Below, in pieces: positions 26,445-35,029 of a DNA stretch of 58,108 nt (positions are counted from its first letter, which is position 1; each line of letters begins with the position of its first letter). Both the position numbers and the translations under genes were made by a program. Source of the DNA: Psychrobacter piscatorii (GTDB taxonomy: Bacteria > Pseudomonadota > Gammaproteobacteria > Pseudomonadales > Moraxellaceae); contig NZ_LNDJ01000046.1 of the NCBI RefSeq assembly GCF_001444505.1, positions 1 to 58,108 of the forward strand, read 5' to 3'. Below the pieces are notes generated by a model. That model made no database searches. It was not told the DNA's origin and worked only from the letters and a program-made list of their open reading frames with translations.

Positions 26445-29309
26445 TTATTCTTCGTTAGATTCTACGCCCATTAGATGCTGCCATTGTGCTTGTACCAGTG
26501 CGCGTGTCTCTTGCCAAAGCGACTCATCGACCAATAATGACTGCTCTGATAGTGCCAGTTGATGGGTAGCAGCACGTATTCTCAGATAGGCATCGGTCAA
26601 CTCCTGACAGACTTGCTCCTCCCAAATACCAAGTGAAGCAACTTCTTCAAAAATACGGACATTGTCGCTCCATTTGGTCAAGCTTGGATGCTCATGTGAA
26701 TAGGCCAATACCGCAAACTGCGCTAAGAATTCAATGTCTACAATACCGCCTGTATCTTGTTTGAGTTGAAACTTGCCCGCTTGCTGTTGCCACTGGCTGG
26801 TGCCTAAGTGCTTCTGCATTTTTATGCGCATGCTAGTGACCTCAGAGCGTACTTGCTCTAACGTCCGCGGCAGCGCCAGCACATCTCGGCGAATGTCACA
26901 GAAGCGTGCAGTCACTCGTCTGTCACCACAAATCGCCCGAGCGCGCACCAGTGCTTGATGCTCCCATGACCACGCTTTGTCCATTTGATAAGTTTCAAAG
27001 GCATGACAAGATACGACCATCATGCCAGCGTTGCCCGACGGACGCAGACGCATGTCAATCTCATATGCCCTACCATCTCGCGTTTGGGTATTGAGATAAT
27101 TCATCAGCTTTTGTACCAGACGTGCGGCAAACTTCATGCCACTCACTGACTTTTCACCAGTGGTCATGCCCTGCTCTTTTATCTTATGTAAGAATACCAA
27201 ATCCAAGTCGGAAGAATACGAGAGCTCTAAACCACCAAGCTTGCCATAACCGATAATCGCAAAACCGCAGTCAGCCTCAGTGACTGGATCGCCATCTTGA
27301 CCGATAGGATAGCCATAACGATTAACGATTTCGGCAAATGCTCGCTCTAGCGCGGCTTCTAGTACCACTTCAGCAATATAGGTCAATGAGTCTGAGACTT
27401 TCATGATTGGACGCTCAGCCAACACATCACTGGCAGCCACAGCCAACACTTGGTTTTTTTTGAACAGTCGCAGCACACTCAGTAGTTCTTCTTCGTCATT
27501 GGGTTCGACACGCAATAGCTGTTGGCGCAGGATGTCACGCAGCTCAGGCTTATCTGGCAGGTGGCGATAGTGTTGCTGTAAAAAGGTGTCTAACAATACA
27601 GGATACTGTGCCAACTCTTTTGCAATCCACGGGCTCGCCGATAGCATCGGAATCAGCTCAATCGTTGCATTGGGGTTTTCTGCAATCATGACCAAGTAGA
27701 TTGAACGTCGGCAAATGGCTTCAAGCAATGCAATCAATCGCGGTAAGGCAGCATTGGCAAGTTTTTGCTGCTCTTGATGGGCTAATAGCGCGTGGACAAT
27801 GACAGGATACGCATCATCTAAGCGCTCTCGGGCCTCCTCGCTGAGGTTGGCAACCATCTTTGATTGCCAAAAATTCTGCAATAACTCGCGATTTTCTTTT
27901 GTTAGTACCTCATTTAAACGCGCAATTTGCGCTTCTAAATGCTCAGGCTCTAGATCGGTATCATCACTGTCAGGTACTTGACGCTCTGTCACCATACGTT
28001 CAAATGGCACATTAACATTGTCTCGATGAGCATTTAATTGGGTCAGTAATGCCTGCCAATCATTAAACCCAAGCGTCACTGCAAGATTATGCTGCCAATA
28101 AGCATCATGCGGCAGTCTTTGGGTTTGCTGATCGTTAATGGCTTGAATCGCATGCTCAAGTCGACGCAAAAACCGATACGCGGCTTGTAAGTTATCGTAG
28201 GTAATCTGCTCTAGATATCCAAGCTCACGCAACACTTGCATCGCCTCCAAACAAGGCTTTACCTGTAGCTGAGGATGCCGACCACCATAGATCAGCTGAA
28301 ACGCTTGTACAATAAACTCAATATCTCTGATACCGCCCGCGCCAAGCTTAATATTGTCTAGATCTTCACGCTGTGCAACTTGATTTTGAATGAGCGACTT
28401 CATCTCCCTGAGTGCTGAAAACGCGCTGTAATCCACATAATAGCGAAAGACAAATGGTTTGATTAGCGCCTGAATCGCATCATAAAATGGCTGATCTATC
28501 TGCCCAACGACTCGTGCTTTTAGCCAAGCAAAGCGCTCCCACGCGCGTCCATGCAGGGCAAAATATTTTTGTAACGCTGAGAGATGGATGGCCAGATCAC
28601 TGCCATCGCCCCATGGACGCAAACGCATATCAACCCGAAAGACAAAGCCGTCAGCCGTTTTATTATCAAGCAGCTTAATAATCCCTTGACCCAGACGAGT
28701 CATAAAACGTTTATTGTCTATGCTACGCGTGCCCTTTGCCTTGTCACCATTGGTTTCGCCGCGCGCTTGATGTACAAATATTAGGTCAATATCGCTCGAT
28801 AAATTCAGTTCCTGAGCACCAAGCTTACCCATGGCCATGATGGCCATATCATCGATCTGCACATTGCCTTGTTCATTGATAAAGGTTGGCTCACCGTATT
28901 TAGCAATCAAATGCTGATAGGTATAGTCCTTGGCAAAGGAGATACAACCGCCTGCAAACTCTGATAGCTCATCAGTCAATTGCTCAAGACTAATCATCTG
29001 CAAGGCATCTTGCCAAATCCAGCGCATCATTAACAGCTTACGCAAATTACGTAAGCCACTCATGACTTTCGTTTCATCGGCGAGTTGATAGTTTTCATCT
29101 AGCGTATAATCTTGTATCAGATCATCGATTTGCTGACGAGTCAGCGTACTGTTCAGTGGGTAGCTACGCAAAAATGTTTGGCAGGAAACCGTTCGGCTCT
29201 CCCAAATTTGATAAGCAAACTCACTGGCTGTTTGCAGTACTTGCAGTTGCTCTGCTGTCGGCTGATAATCTGTACCACTGTTCATACGTGAGGGCATAGC
29301 AGGTATCAT
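26445..29309 (-). CDS. glnE: Bifunctional glutamine synthetase adenylyltransferase/deadenylase
   Basis: A 954-residue enzyme that adenylylates glutamine synthetase when nitrogen is plentiful and removes the AMP when it is scarce. Two nucleotidyltransferase domains are visible. The N-terminal one is GKLGAQELNLSSDIDLIF (aspartates near 173 and 175). The C-terminal one is GYGKLGGLELSYSSDLDLVF, in the second half. Length is close to that of E. coli GlnE (about 946). The first ATG (29309) is used here; M5 or M9 are possible starts. The ribosome site AAGGAG lies rather far (about 11 nt) from it. Cytosolic, acting with the PII protein. Confidence 0.95.
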   Translation of the reverse strand: MIPAMPSRMNSGTDYQPTAEQLQVLQTASEFAYQIWESRTVSCQTFLRSYPLNSTLTRQQIDDLIQDYTLDENYQLADETKVMSGLRNLRKLLMMRWIWQDALQMISLEQLTDELSEFAGGCISFAKDYTYQHLIAKYGEPTFINEQGNVQIDDMAIMAMGKLGAQELNLSSDIDLIFVHQARGETNGDKAKGTRSIDNKRFMTRLGQGIIKLLDNKTADGFVFRVDMRLRPWGDGSDLAIHLSALQKYFALHGRAWERFAWLKARVVGQIDQPFYDAIQALIKPFVFRYYVDYSAFSALREMKSLIQNQVAQREDLDNIKLGAGGIRDIEFIVQAFQLIYGGRHPQLQVKPCLEAMQVLRELGYLEQITYDNLQAAYRFLRRLEHAIQAINDQQTQRLPHDAYWQHNLAVTLGFNDWQALLTQLNAHRDNVNVPFERMVTERQVPDSDDTDLEPEHLEAQIARLNEVLTKENRELLQNFWQSKMVANLSEEARERLDDAYPVIVHALLAHQEQQKLANAALPRLIALLEAICRRSIYLVMIAENPNATIELIPMLSASPWIAKELAQYPVLLDTFLQQHYRHLPDKPELRDILRQQLLRVEPNDEEELLSVLRLFKKNQVLAVAASDVLAERPIMKVSDSLTYIAEVVLEAALERAFAEIVNRYGYPIGQDGDPVTEADCGFAIIGYGKLGGLELSYSSDLDLVFLHKIKEQGMTTGEKSVSGMKFAARLVQKLMNYLNTQTRDGRAYEIDMRLRPSGNAGMMVVSCHAFETYQMDKAWSWEHQALVRARAICGDRRVTARFCDIRRDVLALPRTLEQVRSEVTSMRIKMQKHLGTSQWQQQAGKFQLKQDTGGIVDIEFLAQFAVLAYSHEHPSLTKWSDNVRIFEEVASLGIWEEQVCQELTDAYLRIRAATHQLALSEQSLLVDESLWQETRALVQAQWQHLMGVESNEE

Positions 29310-29708
29310 AGTGACAAAAACTCCTTACATAGAATGGTAAGACTACGTGAACCCAACTCATAAGTTTATTGTTTTTTCTTACGAGACAGTCACAGCATCA
29401 GATGAACATACTCAATATATCATTACAAAACATAAAACCCTGTTTAGTAACAGTGACTCTATTTGCTTTGAGTCGCTTTATGGTAGCATAAACATCTTTA
29501 ATCAAAATGCTTTGAGACAGCTTCATTGCAGCGCACCTTTATACTCAATAAAAATAGCGTTTTGACTCAATGGTATTAAGAAATATTAAAGTTCGACTAT
29601 AAATCGATTAGATTACTTTACACAAAACATTTATAGCCTTTCAATAATATTGTCTCACCCTTATAACACTCTCTAAACGCTTATTTATAATATGTGATAC
29701 TGTCCCCT
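29310..29708. other. Intergenic region between glnE and the tus genes
   Basis: About 400 bp between divergent genes. A 72-codon open frame (29347-29565) has no ribosome site or recognisable product and is probably chance. Sequence is AT-rich; promoters for glnE and tusD should be here. No hairpin or repeat stands out. Confidence 0.5.
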
Positions 29709-30173
29709 ATGACTACTACCCCGCTACTACTCATTACCGCTGATCCTAGTCACCCATTAGCGCATTTAGCATTACGTTATGCGCGCGCGTATCTTAAGAG
29801 CGCATCGGCTGATCATAATATCGATAGTCATGCAGACGATATCGTCAATAAAGAAGACATCGACAATCCTATCACCAAACGGCCATTGCTCAATGTCTTT
29901 TTTTATGGGGATTCGGCGCATCTGGCGAATCGGCTACGCTGGCAGTCCGCTGATCAAATGAATTTGACCAAAGAATGGCAAATGTTGGCTGAACAATATC
30001 AGTTGCCACTGCCTGTTTGTGTTAGCACAGCTCTTAGCCGCGGTGTGAGTGACACAGATAACAGTACCCGCCATCAGCTTGATGGTGACAATCTGGCGAC
30101 AGGATTTACGTTGGTGGGACTCAGTGAGCTCGCTCTGATGATGCAGGATGGCTGCCGCTTAATACAGTTTTGA
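29709..30173 (+). CDS. tusD: Sulfurtransferase TusD
   Basis: A 154-residue DsrE-like subunit of the TusBCD complex, which carries persulfide sulfur from TusA to TusE for 2-thiolation of tRNA wobble uridine. The active cysteine lies in LPVCVSTALSRGV, matching E. coli TusD (ICVAAALRRGV), and the C-terminus GFTLVGLSELALMMQDGCRLIQF also matches. It has an inserted acidic stretch (about residues 36-58) absent from E. coli. I prefer ATG 29709 to GTG 29694; neither has a strong ribosome site. First of four co-directional genes. Confidence 0.9.
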   Translation: MTTTPLLLITADPSHPLAHLALRYARAYLKSASADHNIDSHADDIVNKEDIDNPITKRPLLNVFFYGDSAHLANRLRWQSADQMNLTKEWQMLAEQYQLPLPVCVSTALSRGVSDTDNSTRHQLDGDNLATGFTLVGLSELALMMQDGCRLIQF

Positions 30174-30222
30174 TAGCGTATCCATTACGACATTAGCCTG
30201 CGATAAACATATTTAGGAATAC

Positions 30223-30549
30223 ATGATGAGATTATTAATCCAGCTGCATACACCCACCGAAGCAGCAAGCTATGAAGGCTGCGCTCTGGCACTGACATTA
30301 GCGACATTCGGTCATGACGTGCAGCTGTACTTGGATGCACCTGTTTTTGGCTTATTGATGCAGCCTGAATCACGTTTGCACGGTATGATTCAGTCGCTTG
30401 ATCTTTACGACATGCCAGCGGCTTGGCTACCTGATGATGTCTTTAGTGGTTGGGTGATTGGGATGCTGCCAGTAGATCTGACTTCACAGCTCATGCTGGT
30501 GCCAGAAATGATCCGCTCGCAAGATTTTGAGCAGATTTTAACTTTTTAA
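30223..30549 (+). CDS. tusC: Sulfur relay protein TusC
   Basis: A 108-residue DsrF-like subunit of TusBCD. The N-terminus LLIQLHTPTEAASYEGCALALTLATFGHDVQLYLDAPVFGLL shows the DsrE fold shared with TusD and TusB. ATG 30223 has TAGGA 6 nt upstream. It lies 49 nt after tusD. Structural subunit of the heterohexamer; it has no essential catalytic cysteine in the known family. Confidence 0.85.
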   Translation: MMRLLIQLHTPTEAASYEGCALALTLATFGHDVQLYLDAPVFGLLMQPESRLHGMIQSLDLYDMPAAWLPDDVFSGWVIGMLPVDLTSQLMLVPEMIRSQDFEQILTF

Positions 30550-30602
30550 TTGGCAATATAATCAAACTTATAAAATAATAAAGTACACACTTGGACACTG
30601 TT

Positions 30603-30932
30603 ATGGCAACTTTATATCAATTACACAGCACGATGAATACCCTCAGGCGCAGTGCTGAAGAGATGTCTCGCACTTGGCGCACTGGCGACAGTATTATCTT
30701 ACTTGGTACCACAGCCGCTTTTATCGACTGGCTCAATGCTTATTTGAATGATAGTGAAATAGATAGTATTGCAGGTATTTATGCATTAGCGGATGATATA
30801 TCGCAGCTGACAGTTAACACTGCTGGCAAGCTAAATTTAGAGAGCAAATTGACTGGTATTTTAACGGATGAAGAATGGATTAGCCTATCTCAGGATAGCC
30901 AGTTTGATAAAGTGGTGACGATTGCCTTATGA
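30603..30932 (+). CDS. tusB: Sulfur relay protein TusB
   Basis: A 109-residue DsrH-like subunit of TusBCD. MATLYQLHSTMNTLRRSAEEM and GDSIILLGTTAAF fit the short DsrH fold. Longer than E. coli TusB (95). A TTG at 30591 could extend it, but ATG 30603 has TTGGA at a fitting distance. Its end overlaps the tusE start by four bases (ATGA), indicating translational coupling. Confidence 0.85.
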   Translation: MATLYQLHSTMNTLRRSAEEMSRTWRTGDSIILLGTTAAFIDWLNAYLNDSEIDSIAGIYALADDISQLTVNTAGKLNLESKLTGILTDEEWISLSQDSQFDKVVTIAL

Positions 30933-31288
30933 CGACTCATACCTCTACGACAACTTATACTGCCACAGCATCGACCGATATTGCATTAGATCAAGATGGG
31001 CATTTGTGTGACCATACGATTTGGACACCTGATATCGCACAACAACTAGCAGACACGCTAGATGTCAGCCTAACGAGTGAGCATTTGCAGATTTTGCAGC
31101 AAGTGCGCGCATTTTTTGTCAAATTTAATCATGCACCAGCGACACGCCCATTGATTAAATGGCTACAGAAAACTTTGCCTGAGCACGATATTAGCAATCA
31201 AAAACTACAACAGCTATTTAATACAGGATTGGTTGCGCGCCATGTCAACCGTTTAGCTGGACTGCCAAAGCCGCCCAATTGCCTATAA
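30929..31288 (+). CDS. tusE: Sulfurtransferase TusE (DsrC family)
   Basis: A 119-residue DsrC-like protein that takes sulfur from TusBCD and passes it to MnmA for s2U34 formation. The conserved C-terminus RLAGLPKPPNCL carries the penultimate active cysteine. VRAFFVKFNHAPATRPLIKWLQKTL matches the DsrC core. The first 20 residues are Thr/Ala-rich and not conserved in E. coli. In E. coli tusE lies apart from tusBCD; here it is joined to tusB by an ATGA overlap. No terminator of note follows before convergent trmL. Confidence 0.9.
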   Translation: MTTHTSTTTYTATASTDIALDQDGHLCDHTIWTPDIAQQLADTLDVSLTSEHLQILQQVRAFFVKFNHAPATRPLIKWLQKTLPEHDISNQKLQQLFNTGLVARHVNRLAGLPKPPNCL

Positions 31289-31381
31289 AAGTGTCTTTTT
31301 CAACTGTAGCTGCTTACCAAGTGAGCACTGATGAATGAGTCATATAGATCGGCTCATTTGGTACATCGCTACTTTGGATCG

Positions 31382-31939
31382 CTATTTCGGATCGTAGACT
31401 GTCAGCGTTTCATAACCGACACTTCGTCCTTCATCACCCAAAAATCCTTGCTGTCGCCATATTTCATACAAGCATATGGCGACACTATTGGATAAATTGA
31501 GACTACGCGAATCAGCCAACATTGGTAATCTCAACCAATTATCAGCACCGATATCTTCCCGTATATCATCTGCCAGTCCTGCTGTCTCAGAACCGAATAC
31601 CAGCGCGATATTGGGCATGTCATTGTCAGATTTTTCACTGTCTGCTTGCCCGCCAAAATCATAATCATAGAATGGTTTGCTCAGTTTGGTGGTCAATGCG
31701 GTGACAATATGGCAGTCGGCGGCTTGCAAGGCTTGCCTCGCTGCAGCCCAATCTTCATGAACCTGCAAATGTGCGTATTCGTGATAATCAAGGCCTGCGC
31801 GGCGTAGTTTCTTATCATCAAGCTCAAACCCTAACGGTCTGACTAAATGCAGCTGCGCGCCGCTGTTGGCACACAGTCGAATGATATTGCCAGTATTACT
31901 CGGCATTTTTGGGGCGACCAACACGATATGAATGGTCAT
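31382..31939 (-). CDS. trmL: tRNA (cytidine/uridine-34) 2'-O-methyltransferase
   Basis: A 185-residue SPOUT-class methyltransferase that methylates the 2'-O of nucleotide 34 in leucine tRNAs using AdoMet. The N-terminus MTIHIVLVAPKMPSNTGNIIRLCANSG, then KKLRRAGLDYHEYA, and the C-terminal knot ALVFGSETAGL and LADSRSLNLSNSVAICLYE are all typical. It is slightly longer than E. coli TrmL (157). The extra residues lie in a Ser/Asp-rich loop (GQADSEKSDNDMPN) and the C-terminal tail. Convergent with the tus genes, all acting on the tRNA wobble base. Confidence 0.93.
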   Translation of the reverse strand: MTIHIVLVAPKMPSNTGNIIRLCANSGAQLHLVRPLGFELDDKKLRRAGLDYHEYAHLQVHEDWAAARQALQAADCHIVTALTTKLSKPFYDYDFGGQADSEKSDNDMPNIALVFGSETAGLADDIREDIGADNWLRLPMLADSRSLNLSNSVAICLYEIWRQQGFLGDEGRSVGYETLTVYDPK

Positions 31940-32200
31940 ATTTGTTTACTCCGCAACTAGTCGATGCTCTATTATTTAAATTTATGAGCGATAGGTAATT
32001 AAAAGTTACAGTTTACTGCCAATAATTACATTTTGATACTGTGCAGCGTTTTTAACTTTCATTATGATGTCTGTAATGGATAGCGCGATAGCATTTATGT
32101 ATGACTGTCTCATCCAATACCCCTTCAGTGAAGCTTGAGCAAGATACTTAGCGTCACTGTTGTTATTTATAACCATTCATTTATCTTTGAGGATACTATT

Positions 32201-32341
32201 ATGAAAAAAGTAATCATCGCATCTTTAGCTGCTATGTTTGTTCTAACTGGTTGCAACACGTTTAAAGGCCTTGGCCAAGACGTATCAAGCGCCGGAAATG
32301 CTGTAACTGGCGGCGCACAAGACGTACAAGATAAAATCTAA
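32201..32341 (+). CDS. Small entericidin-like lipoprotein
   Basis: A 46-residue lipoprotein. A signal sequence ends in lipobox LTGC with the lipidated cysteine at position 18, and the mature part is 28-29 residues long (CNTFKGLGQDVSSAGNAV...). This is the entericidin A/B pattern. ATG 32201 has GAGG 8 nt upstream. The longer frame from 32135 would place a non-signal stretch before it, so I reject it. Asn at +2 after Cys predicts outer-membrane sorting. A strong terminator follows. It may be stress-induced like E. coli entericidin B, but no regulatory site was identified. Confidence 0.88.
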   Translation: MKKVIIASLAAMFVLTGCNTFKGLGQDVSSAGNAVTGGAQDVQDKI

Positions 32342-32367
32342 GGTCTGCTTTTTTTAGATTTTTTGAG

Positions 32368-32397
32368 GGACTTACTATTTTGTAAGTCCTTTTTTTT
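32368..32397 (+). terminator. Terminator after the entericidin-like gene
   Basis: Stem GGACTTAC / GTAAGTCC with a 6-nt loop followed by nine T residues, about 27 nt after the stop codon. Confidence 0.9.
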
Positions 32398-32449
32398 GGT
32401 CACGAATTCTTTATCCTAAGTAGTTACTGCACATACACTTTATCAGATG

Positions 32450-33778
32450 CTATAAAAAAGCACGCAGTATTTGATTGAGATAACGCTGACCTAACAATGT
32501 TGGTTGTAACTGAGTTTTACTATCTATCAGTAGCCCTTGCTTAATCAACTTGTCTACTTGTGTGGTAACGCTTTCAAGCTTAAGCCCTGTTCTCTGCTCA
32601 AACAACGCCCAAGCGACACCGCCATGTAAGCGCAGTACATTTAACATAAACTCGCTAACCAGCTCATCTGTATCGATTGCTTGCCAACCAACCATTTTTG
32701 GTACGTTTTGAGTGCTCTTGGATGTTTCCGTCTCTATATCTCCTACATAATCTTTTGGCAAACGTGATTTGCTAAAACGATAGATGCCAGATTCTGCTAA
32801 CAAATCGTTTTCTGATTTATCACTTTCCTTTGACGGCGCGCTACCCCTGTCTGCGCGACAATCAATCGTCACTTTACCATGTGCACCAGCACCTATTGCT
32901 AGATAGTCGCCAAACTGCCAATAGTTGATATTGTGACGGCAAGGCTTATCTGACTCGCCCGCCCACGCAGACACCTCATAATTGCTGTACCCCAGTTGCT
33001 GCAACAGCGCTTGCCCCGCTTGTTCGATATCTGCCAAGTTGTCTTCATCGGGTAAAATAGGCTGGCTACGATAAAACACCGTGTTGGGCTCAATCGTCAA
33101 TTGATACCAAGAGATATGCGTTGCGCCAGCATCGTGCGCCATTTGAATATCATTTAATGCTTCGTTCATGGTTTGCTGCGGCAGACCATGCATGAGATCG
33201 ACATTGACTCGCGTAAATCCAGCAGCCTTAGCAGCGCGTATCGCTGATAACGCTTGTACAGGATCATGGATACGTCCAAGCACTTTAAGCTTATCAGCGT
33301 CAAAGCTCTGTACACCGATAGACAATCGATTGATACCAACCTCTAGATACTGAGCAAATGGCGCATGCTCGAGTGTCCCTGGATTGGCCTCCATCGTAAT
33401 CTCAATGTCCTCTGCAAATTCAAAACCTGACCGCAAACCAGAGAACAGTCGCTGATACTGAGCAATTGGCAATAGTGATGGTGTGCCACCGCCAATAAAT
33501 ATTGAGCTGATTTTACGCCCTTGTGCCAATGACTGTTGCATATTCGCATCCAAAAGGAGCGCATCGACATAATCATCATACATAGACAACTGACTGTTTA
33601 TAGGAAGCTCATGCGAGTTGAAGTCGCAGTAAGGACATTTTTTCACACACCACGGGATATGGATATAGAGCGACAGTGGAATGCTCGTCACCTCTACAAC
33701 GCTAGTCTCTGTCATCTTTTCTGTGAGTTGTAACGTATCAAGGTTATTTGGCGAGCTATCAGCATTCATTTTGGACAT
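32450..33778 (-). CDS. hemW: Heme chaperone HemW (radical SAM)
   Basis: A 442-residue radical SAM protein. The C-x3-C-x2-C cluster motif is in YIHIPWCVKKCPYCDF (C44, C48, C51). GGGTPSLL and GVQSFD follow, and HNINYWQFGDYLAIGAGAHG fits HemW rather than the oxygen-independent coproporphyrinogen oxidase HemN, which has another cysteine and a different tail. HemW inserts heme into respiratory targets. The frame extends to a TTG at 33820; I chose ATG 33778 although neither has a good ribosome site. A Ser/Lys/Glu-rich insert of about 40 residues lies after the GAGAHG block. Confidence 0.9.
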   Translation of the reverse strand: MSKMNADSSPNNLDTLQLTEKMTETSVVEVTSIPLSLYIHIPWCVKKCPYCDFNSHELPINSQLSMYDDYVDALLLDANMQQSLAQGRKISSIFIGGGTPSLLPIAQYQRLFSGLRSGFEFAEDIEITMEANPGTLEHAPFAQYLEVGINRLSIGVQSFDADKLKVLGRIHDPVQALSAIRAAKAAGFTRVNVDLMHGLPQQTMNEALNDIQMAHDAGATHISWYQLTIEPNTVFYRSQPILPDEDNLADIEQAGQALLQQLGYSNYEVSAWAGESDKPCRHNINYWQFGDYLAIGAGAHGKVTIDCRADRGSAPSKESDKSENDLLAESGIYRFSKSRLPKDYVGDIETETSKSTQNVPKMVGWQAIDTDELVSEFMLNVLRLHGGVAWALFEQRTGLKLESVTTQVDKLIKQGLLIDSKTQLQPTLLGQRYLNQILRAFL

Positions 33779-34090
33779 AAATAAACTTATTGTGTAATGG
33801 GCAATAATGATCAGTATCAAAAGTATCGCTAGGATAACGGCTAGATGATATAAAGAAAAGCCTAACTAACGTAAAACTATTAACAAAGCCACGCATAAAG
33901 CCACGCACAAATTCCCTATTCACCATGGTAACTTGCAGGCAGTATATAAAGAGATATTACCAGTACAGCATCCAAAGCGCAGCGCTGTATTCAGAATATA
34001 ACCATTACATTTGCGGCGCGCTTGAAAGCTGGGTAATAAAAAACCACCCTGATAATATTAAATTTAAACATGAAGCAAAGGATAAGACAT

Positions 34091-34579
34091 ATGGCTTATT
34101 GGCTAATGAAATCAAACCCAAAGTTTTTTGGTATTCACGATTTACAACGGCTCGGTACAGATAGCTGGGATGGTGTCCGCAACTACCGCGCTCGCAACTT
34201 TATGCGTGATGATATGAAAGTCGGTGATAAAGTGTTCTTTTATCATTCTAGCGCAAGACCCTCTGGTGTGGCTGGCATTATGACAGTCAGTCAAGCGGGC
34301 TACCCTGACCCCACTCAATTCCACCCCGAGCATCGTCACTATGATCCTATTGCAACCGAAGAAGAACCACGCTGGTATATGGTGGATCTCACTTTTGAGC
34401 AAGCTTTTACAGAGGTGTTGCCGTTATCAGAGCTGAAATTTTTGCCTGCACTTGAGGACTCTTTACTGCTGAGAAAGGGCTGCGAGCAATTAACGGTCAT
34501 TCCATTAGAGCCCAAACACTGGCACGCGATTATGGACATGGCCGAAACACTTGAGGTATTGCCAGAGCATAATGGCTGA
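34091..34579 (+). CDS. EVE-domain protein
   Basis: A 162-residue EVE (PUA-like) protein: N-terminal MAYWLMKSNPKFFGI, then DSWDGVRNYRARNFMRDDMKVGDKVFFYHSS and GVAGIMTVSQAGYPD, and WYMVDLTF. This fold reads modified cytosine or adenine bases in DNA or RNA, as in human THYN1 and bacterial relatives. I chose ATG 34091 because AGGA lies 8 nt upstream and the family starts at MAYWLMKS; the frame opens earlier at 34070. The residue after KS is Asn, where the family commonly has Glu. No restriction or defence genes are adjacent, so a housekeeping RNA-related role is as likely as one in modified-DNA restriction. Confidence 0.88.
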   Translation: MAYWLMKSNPKFFGIHDLQRLGTDSWDGVRNYRARNFMRDDMKVGDKVFFYHSSARPSGVAGIMTVSQAGYPDPTQFHPEHRHYDPIATEEEPRWYMVDLTFEQAFTEVLPLSELKFLPALEDSLLLRKGCEQLTVIPLEPKHWHAIMDMAETLEVLPEHNG

Positions 34580-34613
34580 TACAGAGACTATCTAGGCACT
34601 ATCAAAACCAAGA

Positions 34614-34681
34614 GGCTATCTATAATAAAAGACCATCCATACTAAAAGATTATCCAAACTCAAAGGCTATCCATGATCGAT
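34614..34681. repeat. Four degenerate 17-bp tandem repeats
   Basis: Four consecutive 17-bp units: GGCTATCTATAATAAAA, GACCATCCATACTAAAA, GATTATCCAAACTCAAA and GGCTATCCATGATCGAT. The conserved core is TATCCA (or CATCCA) followed by an A-rich end. It lies 35 nt after the EVE stop. Function unknown. Confidence 0.65.
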
Positions 34682-34769
34682 ACTAAGTTATGAACATCAA
34701 TGATGATGGATACCAAGCAAAAATATGCTCAAAGATTATATGTGCCTTTTTATGTTGCATCTGTAAAAG

Positions 34770-34798
34770 TTGACATCCTAGTCAAGCTTCTTTACCAT
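34770..34798 (+). promoter_or_regulatory. Candidate sigma-70 promoter before the hairpin
   Basis: A perfect -35 TTGACA (34770-34775), 17-bp spacer, then TACCAT (34793-34798), which fits TATAAT at four of six positions. Transcription would begin near 34805, just before the hairpin. Confidence 0.45.
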
Positions 34799-34810
34799 CC
34801 TATTTGTATA

Positions 34811-34855
34811 TGACCTGTCAATCTACCACTTAGATTGACGGGTTATTTTTATTTT
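34811..34855 (+). terminator. Strong terminator/attenuator hairpin upstream of the MATE gene
   Basis: Stem of up to 15 bp (ACCTGTCAATCTA / TAGATTGACGGGT core, with G-U pairs) around a 5-nt loop, followed by a T-rich run. It is about 230 nt from the EVE stop and 175 nt before the MATE ATG. It could end the EVE transcript or attenuate a short leader. Confidence 0.8.
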
Positions 34856-35029
34856 AGTGCCTTCATTTTTATTTTTCCATTCTGTCTATATAAGCTTGCT
34901 CATATTATTTATCGGAGTATCATCATCGGCACGTCTCTCCTCTTACCACATCGCTCTGAGAGCGATGACCGTATTTGCTTATTAATATGATTAATAACAA
35001 TTACCGCAAAGAATAAAAAGTTGCTTATC

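Larger units (their letters stand above)
34580..35029. other. EVE-MATE intergenic region with repeats and hairpin
   Basis: About 450 bp with no supported coding sequence. It contains a degenerate 17-bp tandem repeat (34614-34681), a possible promoter (34770-34798) and a strong hairpin terminator (34811-34855). The remainder is AT-rich and includes the MATE promoter region. Confidence 0.7.

Noticed and set aside
29347-29565. 72-codon frame between glnE and tusD
   Set aside because: No ribosome site and no recognisable product; lies in a divergent promoter region.
33925-34164. Frame overlapping the EVE gene in another reading frame
   Set aside because: The EVE frame has the conserved domain and a ribosome site; this one has neither.
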